Source: Leisingera caerulea DSM 24564
GTDB lineage: Bacteria > Pseudomonadota > Alphaproteobacteria > Rhodobacterales > Rhodobacteraceae
NCBI RefSeq assembly: GCF_000473325.1
Contig: NZ_KI421513.1
Coordinates: forward strand, 1,249,217 to 1,313,216
Length of the DNA: 64,000 bases
Reading direction: 5' to 3'
The notes beneath the pieces were generated by a model, which was given only the letters and a program-made list of their open reading frames with translations, searched no databases and was not told the DNA's origin. Position numbers and translations under genes: made by a program. The stretch's first letter is position 1, and each line of letters begins with the position of its first letter. Below, piece by piece: positions 18,310-27,515 of this stretch.

Positions 18310-19496
18310 GCCTGCTTGGCTGCCATCCACTGGTTCAGCCGCCACAGCCCCCAGGCCAGCGGGATCGCCGCCAGGCCGCCGATCACATAGGCCAGCGGTT
18401 CATCGGCGAAGGACTCGAACATCTGCGTGTAGGCATGGATCGCGGCAAAGGTCAGCGCCGCATTGAACAGCCCGCGCTGATGCCGCTGCGCCGCCCAGAA
18501 GATCACCGCGGCCAGCACCACCGCCCAAAGCACCGAATAGACTTGCTCAGAGATGAACAGTGCGCTGTTGCGGAAGGCATCGCGGGCGGCGGCATAGGCC
18601 TCCCAGTCCTCGTACCCATCGCTGTAACGGCCCGGCCCCCAAACAGTTTCGCCCACCACGTCCCCCCACAACGAGCCGACCAGCGCACAAAGGTTCGCGA
18701 CCACAAACCCCAGGATCGCCAGGATGCGCAGGTGCCGGGCGTTGCGTTCTGCCAGCCGGGACGCCCCCCAGACGCACAGCACTATCAGCACCACCATCTG
18801 CAGGATCGTCAGCGTCGATTCCGGCGAATAGAACACATAGGCGGCGTGGAAATAGCTGGTGCCGGTTTCCAGCATCTGGGCAAAGGGCGCAATCGCCAGC
18901 GCGGTGACAAAGCGCACATCCACCTGCCAGCCTGCCAGGGCCAGCGCCGCCGCATAATAAAGCAGCGCCAGGTTCCGCAGCGGCGAGCCGATGCCGTATT
19001 GCTGCAGCAGCAGTTCGATGCCCGCCAGATGCATTGCCAGCCCCATCAGCAGGATCGCGCCCAGCACAAACCCCGTGGACCAGGCCCCGTGCCGCCAGCG
19101 CCAGGTGCAGATCAGCGCCACCAGCGCGCCGGCGGGCAGCATTACCCAGCCGGCGATGTCCTCGAATTTGTCGACCAGTTCAATCCCGGCACCGCCCATC
19201 AGCATGCCGGCGCCGATCAGGGTGGCGGAATTGCCGAACATCCGCAGCATCTCGCCGCCGCGCGCCAGCACCGCAAGCCCGCCGCCCAGCATCAGCACGC
19301 CGGTCACCGCCACTGCCAGCGGGTCCGCCAGCCAGAAGATGAAGCCGGCTGTGGCCGCGATGATCCCGAAACACAGGATCGCATTCACCGCCAGCGACAC
19401 CATCACCTCTCGCGAGCGGGCCTCGATGCTGCGGGCCTGATCCGGGGTCAGCACCCCCTCCTCGACCAGGGCGGTTGTATCGGCAATGGCGTGCAT
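18306..19496 (-). CDS. DUF2157 domain multi-pass membrane protein
   Basis: 396 residues. A short cytosolic head (VEEGVLTPDQARSIEARSRE) typical of DUF2157 precedes about ten hydrophobic segments. No catalytic residues stand out. Its stop overlaps that of the convergent GlxA-type gene by four bases. Function is unknown for the family. Confidence 0.8.
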   Translation of the reverse strand: MHAIADTTALVEEGVLTPDQARSIEARSREVMVSLAVNAILCFGIIAATAGFIFWLADPLAVAVTGVLMLGGGLAVLARGGEMLRMFGNSATLIGAGMLMGGAGIELVDKFEDIAGWVMLPAGALVALICTWRWRHGAWSTGFVLGAILLMGLAMHLAGIELLLQQYGIGSPLRNLALLYYAAALALAGWQVDVRFVTALAIAPFAQMLETGTSYFHAAYVFYSPESTLTILQMVVLIVLCVWGASRLAERNARHLRILAILGFVVANLCALVGSLWGDVVGETVWGPGRYSDGYEDWEAYAAARDAFRNSALFISEQVYSVLWAVVLAAVIFWAAQRHQRGLFNAALTFAAIHAYTQMFESFADEPLAYVIGGLAAIPLAWGLWRLNQWMAAKQA

Positions 19497-19579
19497 CAGC
19501 GGTCCCTCGCAGCATCCAAATGGGTCCGCCCAGCATGGACCGGCCGGCGTCGCGGCGAAAGGGGAGGAATTCCCGCAGC

Positions 19580-20002
19580 TTACCCCTTGGGGCGGCTTGG
19601 GACCCAGGCGTATCCGTTATCACACAGGATATAGGCCTCCCGCAGGCCGTGCGGCTTGTCCGTTGGCGCCTGCAGAACGGCGAACCCTGCTGCCGCCGCC
19701 AAGGCCACGGCCTGATCCGGGTCGGTTTCGTAAAGACGGATCTCGATCCCGGCCCCGCGCGGCGGGTTTTCCGGCAGCAGCCCCAGCAGCGGGTTTTCCG
19801 CATAGGTGCCGTCGCTGTGCAGCTGAAACACCTGACCGCCATAGGTGACGATGGCAAAATCCTGCGTCACCTGATGGCCCTTCATAGCGAAAACAGTCTC
19901 TAAAAAGGACTTTTCAGCCGGAACATCCCGTACCAGGAGGTTGATCCCGATCCCGCGCAGGGAGCGGCCGAAACTGTCCGCATCTGTTGTCTCATAATCC
20001 AT
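19580..20002 (-). CDS. VOC-family (glyoxalase/bleomycin resistance fold) protein
   Basis: 140 residues from the ATG at 20002. The beta-alpha-beta-beta-beta pattern is visible: GIGINLLVRDVPAEKSFLETVFAMKG, then FAIVTYGGQVFQLHSDGTY, then GAGIEIRLYETDPDQAVALAAAAGF and AYILCDNGYAWVPSRP. VOC proteins include lyases, dioxygenases and resistance proteins; nothing here selects one. The stretch SFLETVF carries one copy of the recurrent TTAGAGACTG motif. Confidence 0.82.
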   Translation of the reverse strand: MDYETTDADSFGRSLRGIGINLLVRDVPAEKSFLETVFAMKGHQVTQDFAIVTYGGQVFQLHSDGTYAENPLLGLLPENPPRGAGIEIRLYETDPDQAVALAAAAGFAVLQAPTDKPHGLREAYILCDNGYAWVPSRPKG

Positions 20003-20144
20003 GGGGCCCAGTCTTTTCCGGAACCCGCCAAGCGGCAATGCCAAATGCGTCAGTCTTCGGCGCCTATTCACCGTCCGTATGAAGCTTTGATGGCAAAGCC
20101 GGCAATCCGCTTGCCTTCCCGCCCGCAATCGGAACAATTGGACT

Positions 20145-21947
20145 ATGTCAGAAAACATTTTTCCGAACTGGCCCGACTACGCCCCGCAATTGATCGACGT
20201 AGCAGCCGGCCGTGCGCCAGCCGATACCGTGATCCGGCAGGGCATTTGGGTCAACGTCCACACCCGCGAGCAGCTGCCCGGCCATGACATTGCCATCAAG
20301 GCAGGCCGCATCGCCTATGTCGGGCCGGACGCCTCTTATTGCACCGGGCCGGAGACGCAGATCATCGAGGCCAATGGCCGCTATATGGTCCCGGGCCTGT
20401 GCGACGCGCATATGCATATCGAATCCGGCATGCTGACGCCCGCAGAATTTGCCCGCGCGGTGATCCCGCATGGCACCACCTCGATGTTCACCGACCCGCA
20501 TGAGATCGCAAATGTGCTGGGGCTGGACGGTGTGCGCTATATGCATGACGAGGCGCTGATGCAGCCGGTCAACATTTTTACTCAGATGCCGTCCTGCGCG
20601 CCCTCCGCGCCGGGGCTGGAAACCACCGGCTATGAAATCTCCGCCGAGGACGTCGAAGAGGCGATGAACTGGCCCGGCATCATCGGCCTCGGTGAAATGA
20701 TGAATTTCCCCGGCGTCGCCAATGCTGACCCCAAGATGCTGGCCGAAATCGCCGCTACCCAGCGTGCGGGCAAAACCGTGGGCGGCCACTATGCCTCCCC
20801 TGACCTTGGCCCCGATTTTGCCGCCTATGTGGCTGGCGGCCCGGCGGATGATCATGAGGGCACCTGCGAGGCTGACGCCATTGCCCGGGTGCGCCAGGGG
20901 ATGCGGTCGATGATGCGGCTTGGCTCGGCTTGGTACGACGTCGAAAGCCAGATCACCGCGGTTACCGAAAAGGGGCTGGACCCGCGCAACTTCATTCTCT
21001 GCACCGATGACTGCCATTCGGGCACACTGGTCAATGACGGCCACATGAACCGGGTGGTGCGCCACGCGATTGCCTGCGGCTGCGATCCGGTGGTTGCCCT
21101 GCAGATGGCGACGATAAACACCGCCACCCATTTCGGACTGGAGCGCGAAATCGGCTCCATCACTCCCGGCCGCCGTGCCGATGTGATCCTGACCTCCAGC
21201 CTGACGGATCTGCCCATCGAAGTGGTAGTGGCCCGCGGCCAGATCGTCGCGGAATCAGGCTCTATCAGGGTCGAATGCCCGCATTACGACTGGCCCGCCA
21301 GCGCCCGCGGCACTGTGCATCTTGGACATGAGCTGACAGCCAAGGACTTTGAGCTGGCCGCCCCTGAGGGCGCCAATGCGGTGACTGCCAATGTGATCGG
21401 CGTGGTCGAGAACCAGGCCCCGACCAAGGCACTTCGCGCGGAGCTGCCGGTTGTGGACGGGCTCGTCGAGGGCAGCGGCGATGTCTGCCAGATCGCCCTG
21501 GTCGAGCGCCACCGCGCCACCGGCGGTGTCACCAACGCTTTTGTCTCGGGCTTCGGCTACCAGGGCAAAATGGCGATGGCCTCCACGGTGGCGCATGACA
21601 GCCACCACATGATTGTGGTCGGCACCGACCGCGAACAGATGGCGTTGGCCGCCAACCGGCTTGCCGAAGCAGGCGGCGGCATTACCCTCTTTAAAGATGG
21701 TGAGGAGCTTGCCCTGGTTGAACTGCCGATTGCAGGCCTGATGTCCGACAGCCCGGCCACCGAGGTCGCCGCCAAGGCGCAGGAGATGGTTGAGGCGATG
21801 CAGGCCTGCGGCTGCGACCTGAACAACGCCTATATGCAGCACTCACTGCTGGCGCTGGTGGTGATCCCGGAACTCAGGATTTCCGACCTGGGGCTTGTCG
21901 ATGTCCGCACATTCCAGAAAATCCCGGTGATCGAGCCTGCACAATGA
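20145..21947 (+). CDS. ade: adenine deaminase
   Basis: 600 residues, the usual length for the amidohydrolase-type enzyme that converts adenine to hypoxanthine and ammonia. The metal site PGLCDAHMHIESGMLTP, HGTTSMFTDPHEIANV and the late DDCHSG and VAHDSHHMIVVG blocks are intact. Its stop overlaps the AMP nucleosidase start by ATGA, so the pair would take AMP to adenine and then hypoxanthine. Confidence 0.95.
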   Translation: MSENIFPNWPDYAPQLIDVAAGRAPADTVIRQGIWVNVHTREQLPGHDIAIKAGRIAYVGPDASYCTGPETQIIEANGRYMVPGLCDAHMHIESGMLTPAEFARAVIPHGTTSMFTDPHEIANVLGLDGVRYMHDEALMQPVNIFTQMPSCAPSAPGLETTGYEISAEDVEEAMNWPGIIGLGEMMNFPGVANADPKMLAEIAATQRAGKTVGGHYASPDLGPDFAAYVAGGPADDHEGTCEADAIARVRQGMRSMMRLGSAWYDVESQITAVTEKGLDPRNFILCTDDCHSGTLVNDGHMNRVVRHAIACGCDPVVALQMATINTATHFGLEREIGSITPGRRADVILTSSLTDLPIEVVVARGQIVAESGSIRVECPHYDWPASARGTVHLGHELTAKDFELAAPEGANAVTANVIGVVENQAPTKALRAELPVVDGLVEGSGDVCQIALVERHRATGGVTNAFVSGFGYQGKMAMASTVAHDSHHMIVVGTDREQMALAANRLAEAGGGITLFKDGEELALVELPIAGLMSDSPATEVAAKAQEMVEAMQACGCDLNNAYMQHSLLALVVIPELRISDLGLVDVRTFQKIPVIEPAQ

Positions 21948-23410
21948 TAACAACAAAACACCCCGGCCACCCGCCGGACGAAAGCTTCAACGACGCAACC
22001 GAGGCCGTGGACCGGCTGGAACTGCTCTACCGGCAGGCCACTGGCTTCATCTGCGAGGAATTCTCCCGGGCGATGGCTGACGGCGCGCCGGACAACCAGC
22101 GCATCCGCGCCTTTTACCCGGAAATCCGCTTCTCCACCCTGACCTTCGCCCAAGTGGACAGCCGGCTCAGCTTTGGCCATGTCTCCGCACCTGGCACCTA
22201 TGCCACCACGGTCACGCGGCCGGACTTGTTCCGCAATTACCTGATCCAGCAGATTGGCCTGCTGATCCGCAATCACGGCCAGCCGGTGACCATTAGTGTC
22301 TCTGATACACCGATCCCGGTGCATTTCGCGGTCGCCTCGCGCCCGGATCTGACGGTGCCCCAGGACGGCGCCGCCGGTTTCACCCTGCGCGACGTGTTTG
22401 ACGTGCCGGATCTGTCGACCACCAATGACGACATCGTCAACGGCACATACCAGCCCGCCAATGGCACCGGCCCGCTGGCGCTGTTCACCGCCCAGCGCAT
22501 CGACTACTCGCTGGCCCGTCTGAGCCACTATACCGCCACCAGTGCCGAACATTTCCAGAACCACGTTCTGTTCACCAACTACCAGTTCTACGTGGCCGAA
22601 TTCGAGGCCTACGCCCGCGCCCAGTTGGCGGATCCCAATTCCGGCTACACCAGTTTTGTCAGCACCGGCGATCACGAGATCACCGATCCATCGGCAAAGA
22701 TTCCGGAAATCGCCAAGCTGCCTCAGATGCCGACATATCACCTGAAGCGGGAGGACGGGAACGGCATCACTCTGGTCAACATCGGCGTCGGCCCCTCCAA
22801 CGCCAAGACCGCCACCGACCACATCGCGGTGCTGCGCCCGCATGCCTGGCTGATGGTCGGCCATTGCGCGGGGCTGCGGAACACCCAGGCACTGGGGGAC
22901 TTCGTCCTCGCCCATGGCTACCTGCGCGAAGACCACGTTCTGGACGATGACCTGCCGGTCTGGACCCCGATCCCGGCGCTGGCGGAAATCCAGGTCGCGC
23001 TGGAGGAAGCCGTGGCGGAAATCACCGAATACGAGGGCTTCGACCTCAAGCGGATTATGCGCACCGGCACCGTCGCCACCATTGACAACCGCAACTGGGA
23101 ACTGCGCGACCAGTCCGGCCCGGTGCAGCGCTTGTCCCAATCCCGCGCCATCGCGCTGGACATGGAAAGCGCCACCATCGCCGCCAACGGCTACCGCTTC
23201 CGGGTACCCTACGGCACGCTGCTCTGCGTCTCTGACAAGCCGCTGCATGGCGAACTGAAGCTGCCGGGCATGGCGTCGGACTTTTACCGCACTCAGGTTG
23301 CACGCCACCTGCAAATCGGAATAAGAGCTATGGAGCGTTTGCGCGGTATGCCTTTGGAGCGTCTGCACAGCCGGAAATTGCGTTCGTTCGACGAAACCGC
23401 CTTCCTTTAA
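21944..23410 (+). CDS. amn: AMP nucleosidase
   Basis: 488 residues, matching long-form Amn. It hydrolyses AMP to adenine and ribose 5-phosphate. The N-terminal Amn-specific domain is followed by a nucleoside-phosphorylase-like domain with IGVGPSNAKTATDHIAVLRPHAWLMVGHCAGLR and the late IALDMESATIAANGYRFRVPYGTLLCVSDKPLHGE. Translationally coupled to ade. A roughly 140-base spacer then precedes HU. Confidence 0.95.
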   Translation: MITTKHPGHPPDESFNDATEAVDRLELLYRQATGFICEEFSRAMADGAPDNQRIRAFYPEIRFSTLTFAQVDSRLSFGHVSAPGTYATTVTRPDLFRNYLIQQIGLLIRNHGQPVTISVSDTPIPVHFAVASRPDLTVPQDGAAGFTLRDVFDVPDLSTTNDDIVNGTYQPANGTGPLALFTAQRIDYSLARLSHYTATSAEHFQNHVLFTNYQFYVAEFEAYARAQLADPNSGYTSFVSTGDHEITDPSAKIPEIAKLPQMPTYHLKREDGNGITLVNIGVGPSNAKTATDHIAVLRPHAWLMVGHCAGLRNTQALGDFVLAHGYLREDHVLDDDLPVWTPIPALAEIQVALEEAVAEITEYEGFDLKRIMRTGTVATIDNRNWELRDQSGPVQRLSQSRAIALDMESATIAANGYRFRVPYGTLLCVSDKPLHGELKLPGMASDFYRTQVARHLQIGIRAMERLRGMPLERLHSRKLRSFDETAFL

Positions 23411-23474
23411 GGCTGATTTTCGCTGTTTTCCGGGAAAAAATGCCTGTTTTGCCTTATGCGGAGCACACAAGAAG

Positions 23475-23502
23475 TTGTGTTACCATACAACATAACGATA
23501 AT
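23475..23502 (+). promoter_or_regulatory. probable sigma-70 promoter of the HU gene
   Basis: TTGTGT and GATAAT are separated by 16 bases, about 50 bases before the ATG. The -35 box lies in an inverted repeat (GTTGT with ACAAC). GGAGA gives a good ribosome site. Confidence 0.5.
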
Positions 23503-23550
23503 GTCTCGCGATGAGGCCCCACAGTTCGGGCAGCTTTAAGGAGACGAAGA

Positions 23551-23838
23551 ATGTCCAAACCGATGACCAAAACCCAGCTTGTAGCCGCACTGGCCGAGGA
23601 AATGGGCAGTGACAAGAAAACTGCAGGTTCTGCGCTGGAAGCGGTCTGCTCGCTGATCACCCGCGAAGTGTCGGGCGGCGGTGCCGTGACCCTGCCGGGC
23701 GTCGGCAAGATCTACTGCCGTGAGCGCCCCGAGCGTGAAGTGCGCAACCCGGCCACTGGTGAGAAATTCACCAAGGAAGCCGACAAGGTGGTCAAGATGA
23801 CCATCGCAAAAGCGCTGAAAGACAGCGTAAACGGCTGA
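23551..23838 (+). CDS. HU-family nucleoid DNA-binding protein
   Basis: 95 residues. The HU/IHF fold is clear: MTKTQLVAALAEEMGSDKKTAGSALEAV, GGGAVTLPGVGKIYCRERPEREVRNPATGEKF and the final KMTIAKALKDSV. The arm carries ERPEREVRNPATGE, where the conserved Asn-Pro intercalates in DNA. It is monocistronic, with its own promoter and terminator. HU-alpha, HU-beta and IHF subunits cannot be separated with certainty, but the sequence is closer to HU. Confidence 0.92.
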   Translation: MSKPMTKTQLVAALAEEMGSDKKTAGSALEAVCSLITREVSGGGAVTLPGVGKIYCRERPEREVRNPATGEKFTKEADKVVKMTIAKALKDSVNG

Positions 23839-23863
23839 TCCCGGACATCGTCCGGACGGTTTC

Positions 23864-23895
23864 AGGGCTGCCCCCGCGGGCGGCCCTTTTCTTTT
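23864..23895 (+). terminator. intrinsic terminator of the HU gene
   Basis: A 10-bp stem (AGGGCTGCCC with GGGCGGCCCT, one G-U pair) and four-base loop, followed by TTTCTTTT. Confidence 0.85.
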
Positions 23896-24003
23896 GCACG
23901 GGCCGGCCGCTCCAACGGAAGGTTCGTCCGCCGCCGCCGCGTTGCCGCTTGCCAGTACCGCCCGCCGGACGCATCCTCATGGCGGCGGCCGAAGTAGGGC
24001 TTC

Positions 24004-24627
24004 ATGGAAAACGTCAATCTGGTGCTGATCCTGGCAGCCGCGTTTCTGGGCGCCGTCAGCCCTGGCCCGGCGACGGTGACCATTGCCGGCACCTCCATGA
24101 AGCATGGCCGCAAGCCCGGGCTGGCGCTGGCTGCCGGGGTGTGCACCGGTTCCCTGATCTGGTCGGTCTCCGCTGCCTTTGGACTTGGCGCGGTGATGCT
24201 GGCCAATGCCTGGATGTTCGAAGCGGTCCGCTACATCGGCGCCGGTTATCTGATGTATCTCGCGATCCGCTCCACCCGGTCGGCCTTGCGCCCCGGCGCA
24301 CCTGCATTACGCGCCTCTGCTGTGCCAACGCTGCGAAGCGCCTATGGCAAGGGGTTGGCGCTGCACCTGACCAATCCCAAGGCTGTGCTGTTCTTCGGCT
24401 CGCTCTATGCCATCGGCCTGCCGCCCGGCACGCCCGTGTCGGCGCTGCTGGTTGTGATGGCGGCCATCGCGGTGCAAAGCACCCTGATCTTCCACGGTTA
24501 CGCGCTGCTGTTCTCCAGCCAGGCGGCCAGCCGCGTCTACCTTCGCTTGCGCCGCGGGTTCGAGGCGGCCTTCGCCGCCGCCTTTGGCGCCGCCAGCTGG
24601 CAGATCCTAGCGGCCCGGTTCAGCTGA
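24004..24627 (+). CDS. LysE-family translocator (amino-acid exporter)
   Basis: 207 residues with about six hydrophobic segments. The family signature FLGAVSPGPATVTIAGTSMKHGRKPGLALAAGV is at the N-terminus and LTNPKAVLFFGSL is in the second half. Members export lysine, homoserine lactone, threonine or similar solutes across the inner membrane. It lies about 70 bases before an EamA transporter on the same strand. Confidence 0.9.
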   Translation: MENVNLVLILAAAFLGAVSPGPATVTIAGTSMKHGRKPGLALAAGVCTGSLIWSVSAAFGLGAVMLANAWMFEAVRYIGAGYLMYLAIRSTRSALRPGAPALRASAVPTLRSAYGKGLALHLTNPKAVLFFGSLYAIGLPPGTPVSALLVVMAAIAVQSTLIFHGYALLFSSQAASRVYLRLRRGFEAAFAAAFGAASWQILAARFS

Positions 24628-24698
24628 TCCCGGTCCCGCCCGGCTTGATCTCCACTCTCAATTCCCCGAAGGTCCGCCACGGGAGAAAGGAATTCACG

Positions 24699-25604
24699 AT
24701 GGATGCGCGCGCTATTGCCATGGGGCTGGCCTTTGCCCTGATGTGGTCCTCGGCCTTCACCTCCGCCCGGATCATTGTCCAGGACGCCTCGCCGCTGTTC
24801 TCCCTGGCGGTCCGCTTTCTGATCTCCGGGCTGATCGGCGTCGCCATTGCCCGCGCCATGGGGCAGACCTGGCGGCTGACGCCGGGCCAGTGGCGCGCCA
24901 CGGTGATCTTCGGCATCTGCCAGAACGCGCTGTACCTCGGCCTGAACTTCGTCGCCATGCAGTGGATCGAGGCCTCGCTGGCCGCCATCATCGCTTCCAC
25001 CATGCCGCTGCTCGTGGCGCTGGCTGGCTGGGCGCTGTTCGGCGAGCGGCTGCGGCCCCTTGGCTATGCCGGGCTGGCCGCAGGCATCCTGGGTGTTGCG
25101 CTGATCATGGGCACACGGCTCAGCGCCGGTGTCGACCTGCTGGGCGTTGGCCTTTGCGTCATCGGCGTGCTGGCGCTGACCGCCGCAACCCTGGCCTTGC
25201 GCGGCGCCACCTCGGGCGGCAATTTCATGATGGTTGTGGGGCTGCAAATGCTGATCGGCTCTGCTGTCCTGTTCGTGGCCGCGCCGCTGACAGAGGACAT
25301 TTTTGTCACCCCCACCTGGCGCCTGGCCGCTGCCTTTACCTACACCACCATCGTGCCGGGGCTGATGGCCACCTTCATCTGGGTGCTGCTGCTGAACCGC
25401 ATCGGCGCGGTGCGCGCCGCGACCTTTCACTTCCTGAACCCGGTGTTCGGCGTTGCCGTCGCCAGCATGCTGCTGGGAGAAAAACTAGGGCCGCTCGACC
25501 TGCTCGGTGTCGCCATCGTCACCGGCGGCATTCTGGCCGTCCAGCTCGCACGGCAGGCGGACCGGCCAAAAGCGGGGCTCTCCCGCGCGGCAAAGCCGGG
25601 CTGA
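24699..25604 (+). CDS. EamA/DMT-family transporter
   Basis: 301 residues with ten predicted transmembrane helices in two EamA repeats. GFALMWSSAF-like N-terminal (FALMWSSAFTSARIIV) and FHFLNPVFGVAVASMLLGEKLGPLDLLGVAIVTGGI at the C-terminus are typical. GGGAGAAAGG lies before the ATG at 24699, which fixes the start; the open frame extends far upstream but across the LysE gene in another frame. Substrate is unknown. Confidence 0.9.
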   Translation: MDARAIAMGLAFALMWSSAFTSARIIVQDASPLFSLAVRFLISGLIGVAIARAMGQTWRLTPGQWRATVIFGICQNALYLGLNFVAMQWIEASLAAIIASTMPLLVALAGWALFGERLRPLGYAGLAAGILGVALIMGTRLSAGVDLLGVGLCVIGVLALTAATLALRGATSGGNFMMVVGLQMLIGSAVLFVAAPLTEDIFVTPTWRLAAAFTYTTIVPGLMATFIWVLLLNRIGAVRAATFHFLNPVFGVAVASMLLGEKLGPLDLLGVAIVTGGILAVQLARQADRPKAGLSRAAKPG

Positions 25605-25714
25605 CGTCCGTCCCTGCCCCTTGGGCCCGGCGCCGCTGACGCGGCGCAGCCCGTTGCAACCCCGCGTGCTTACGGCTTAACCTGCCCCCCAAGACCCCAA
25701 CAGGAGGACGCGGC

Positions 25715-26278
25715 ATGAGCGCGCAACTGACCCGGGTGCTGGAGGCGATCGACGCCGCCAACGCCCAGGACCCCAACCTGGAAGACGGCCAGCCCGCCGC
25801 GCTGCTCTATGGCCAGCGGATGAGCCAGGAGCAGGAACGCCTGTTCCCGGACGCCTCCGAGGTGCTGCAGATCGCCGCCCGCGGCCAGCACGTGGAACGC
25901 TGGAAGCTGGCCCGCGATGCCTTCCCCGAAGGCCGGGCCGGCTATCTCGCCTGGCGCAAGGCAGAGGCTGTGCATCACGCCGATGTGGTCACCACCCTGA
26001 TGCAGGACGCAGGCTATGGCGCCGAAGATACGGAGGCCGCCGCCAAGATGCTGCGCAAGGAGGGCATAAAGCGTGACGACCAGGTGCAGGCGCTGGAGGA
26101 CATCATCTGCTTTGTCTTCCTCAAGTGGTATTTTGCCCCCTTCGCCGCCAAGCATCCGGCGGACAAAGTGCAGCGCATCGTCGAAAAGACCGCCCGCAAG
26201 ATGTCGGCAGACGCCCGCGCCCGGGTGCTGCGGGAGTTCGACCTGCCCGGCGACCTGGCCGGCGCCTTCGCCGCCTGA
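25715..26278 (+). CDS. DUF4202 domain protein
   Basis: 187 residues, largely helical and soluble. Conserved-looking pieces are [50 protein letters not shown] and the long helix near [17 protein letters not shown]4202 proteins are uncharacterised; the His-rich helix suggests a metal or nucleotide site but this is not established. A strong AGGAGG precedes the ATG. It precedes msrB by about 130 bases. Confidence 0.82.
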   Translation: MSAQLTRVLEAIDAANAQDPNLEDGQPAALLYGQRMSQEQERLFPDASEVLQIAARGQHVERWKLARDAFPEGRAGYLAWRKAEAVHHADVVTTLMQDAGYGAEDTEAAAKMLRKEGIKRDDQVQALEDIICFVFLKWYFAPFAAKHPADKVQRIVEKTARKMSADARARVLREFDLPGDLAGAFAA

Positions 26279-26405
26279 CCGCACCCCTTCCCCCGCGGCC
26301 GGCCTTCCACAGCACACGGCTTTGCGAGCCGCCTGTAACAGGGCTTTGCATTTGCCCATCCAGACCCCATGTTCTGCACCAAACGCGAACAGGCGGGAGG
26401 ACATC

Positions 26406-26855
26406 ATGACCAAATACTTCAAGAACCCGGACGCCATTGCCGCCCTCTCCGAGGAAGAGTTCTATGTGACCCAGAATGCGGGCACCGAACGCCCCGGAAC
26501 CGGCAAGCTGCTGAACAACAAGCAGCCGGGCATCTACGTCGACATCGTTTCAGGCGAGCCGCTGTTTGCCTCCTCTGACAAGTATGAATCGGGCTGCGGC
26601 TGGCCCAGCTTCACCAAGCCGATCGAACCCGCCCATATCCAGGAACTGGAGGACCGCAGCCTCGGCATGATCCGCACCGAGGTCCGCTCCACCCATGGCG
26701 ACAGCCACCTGGGCCATGTCTTTCCCGACGGCCCGATGGACCGCGGCGGCCTGCGCTATTGCATCAACTCCGCCTCCCTGCGCTTTGTGCATCTGGACGA
26801 CATGGAGGCCGAGGGCTATGGCGCCTACATCAACCAAGTGGAGGTCGTGAAATGA
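26406..26855 (+). CDS. msrB: peptide-methionine (R)-S-oxide reductase
   Basis: 149 residues. It reduces the R epimer of methionine sulfoxide. The core [30 protein letters not shown] and catalytic RYCINSASL are intact. The two CxxC pairs that bind zinc in many MsrB proteins are absent (the first region reads [15 protein letters not shown]), so this is the zinc-free type. GGGAGG lies before the ATG. It overlaps msrA by ATGA. Confidence 0.95.
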   Translation: MTKYFKNPDAIAALSEEEFYVTQNAGTERPGTGKLLNNKQPGIYVDIVSGEPLFASSDKYESGCGWPSFTKPIEPAHIQELEDRSLGMIRTEVRSTHGDSHLGHVFPDGPMDRGGLRYCINSASLRFVHLDDMEAEGYGAYINQVEVVK

Positions 26856-27367
26856 GCACCACCGAACGCGCCGTCCTGGCAGGCGGTTGTTTCTGGGGCA
26901 TGCAGGAACTGATCCGCAAACGCCCCGGCGTCATCAGCACCCGCGTCGGCTACACCGGCGGCGACTTGCCCAATGCCACCTACAAGAACCACGGCACCCA
27001 TGCCGAAGGGATCGAGATCATCTTCGACCCCGCCGTCACCTCCTACCGGGAGCTCTTGGAATTCTTCTTCCAGATCCACGATCCGACCACCCTGAACCGG
27101 CAGGGCAATGACATCGGCATGAGCTACCGCTCCGCGATCTACTACGTCGACGATACCCAGAAAGCGGTGGCCGAGGACACCATCGCCGACGTCGACGCCT
27201 CCGGCATCTGGCCCGGCAAGGTGGTGACCGAGGTCGAACCCGCGGGCGATTTCTGGGAGGCGGAGCCCGAGCATCAGGATTATCTGCAGCGTCAGCCCAC
27301 CGGCTACACCTGCCATTTCCCGCGCCCCGACTGGGTGCTGCCCAAACGCGGCGCCGCCGCGGAATAG
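26852..27367 (+). CDS. msrA: peptide-methionine (S)-S-oxide reductase
   Basis: 171 residues. The catalytic Cys lies in [11 protein letters not shown] near residue 13, followed by [27 protein letters not shown] and [25 protein letters not shown]. It reduces the S epimer, complementing msrB directly upstream. Translational coupling implies joint production of both stereospecific repair enzymes. No signal peptide, so cytosolic. A terminator follows. Confidence 0.96.
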   Translation: MSTTERAVLAGGCFWGMQELIRKRPGVISTRVGYTGGDLPNATYKNHGTHAEGIEIIFDPAVTSYRELLEFFFQIHDPTTLNRQGNDIGMSYRSAIYYVDDTQKAVAEDTIADVDASGIWPGKVVTEVEPAGDFWEAEPEHQDYLQRQPTGYTCHFPRPDWVLPKRGAAAE

Positions 27368-27387
27368 GCTCTATCCGGTCGCTTTCA

Positions 27388-27414
27388 GCCCCGCCGCACA
27401 TTGGCGGGGCTTTT
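27388..27414 (+). terminator. intrinsic terminator of msrBA
   Basis: GCCCCGCC/GGCGGGGC 8-bp stem with a seven-base loop, then TTTT, 20 bases past the msrA stop. Confidence 0.8.
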
Positions 27415-27436
27415 CACCTGTCAAATCTGCAGCAAG

Positions 27437-27502
27437 CATCCGTGTTTCATCTGGCCGAAAATATCCCCGCCGGAGGCAGCGGGTTTTCCGCGAAAACCCG
27501 CT
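27437..27502 (+). repeat. intergenic repeat element, copy B
   Basis: Shares CATCCGTGTTTCATCTGGCC then GAAAATATCCCCG with copies A, C and D, followed by a copy-specific 10-bp hairpin (GCGGGTTTTC with GAAAACCCGC). It fills most of the spacer between the convergent msrA and hydantoinase genes. Confidence 0.7.
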
Positions 27503-27515
27503 AGTGAAACTGAAG

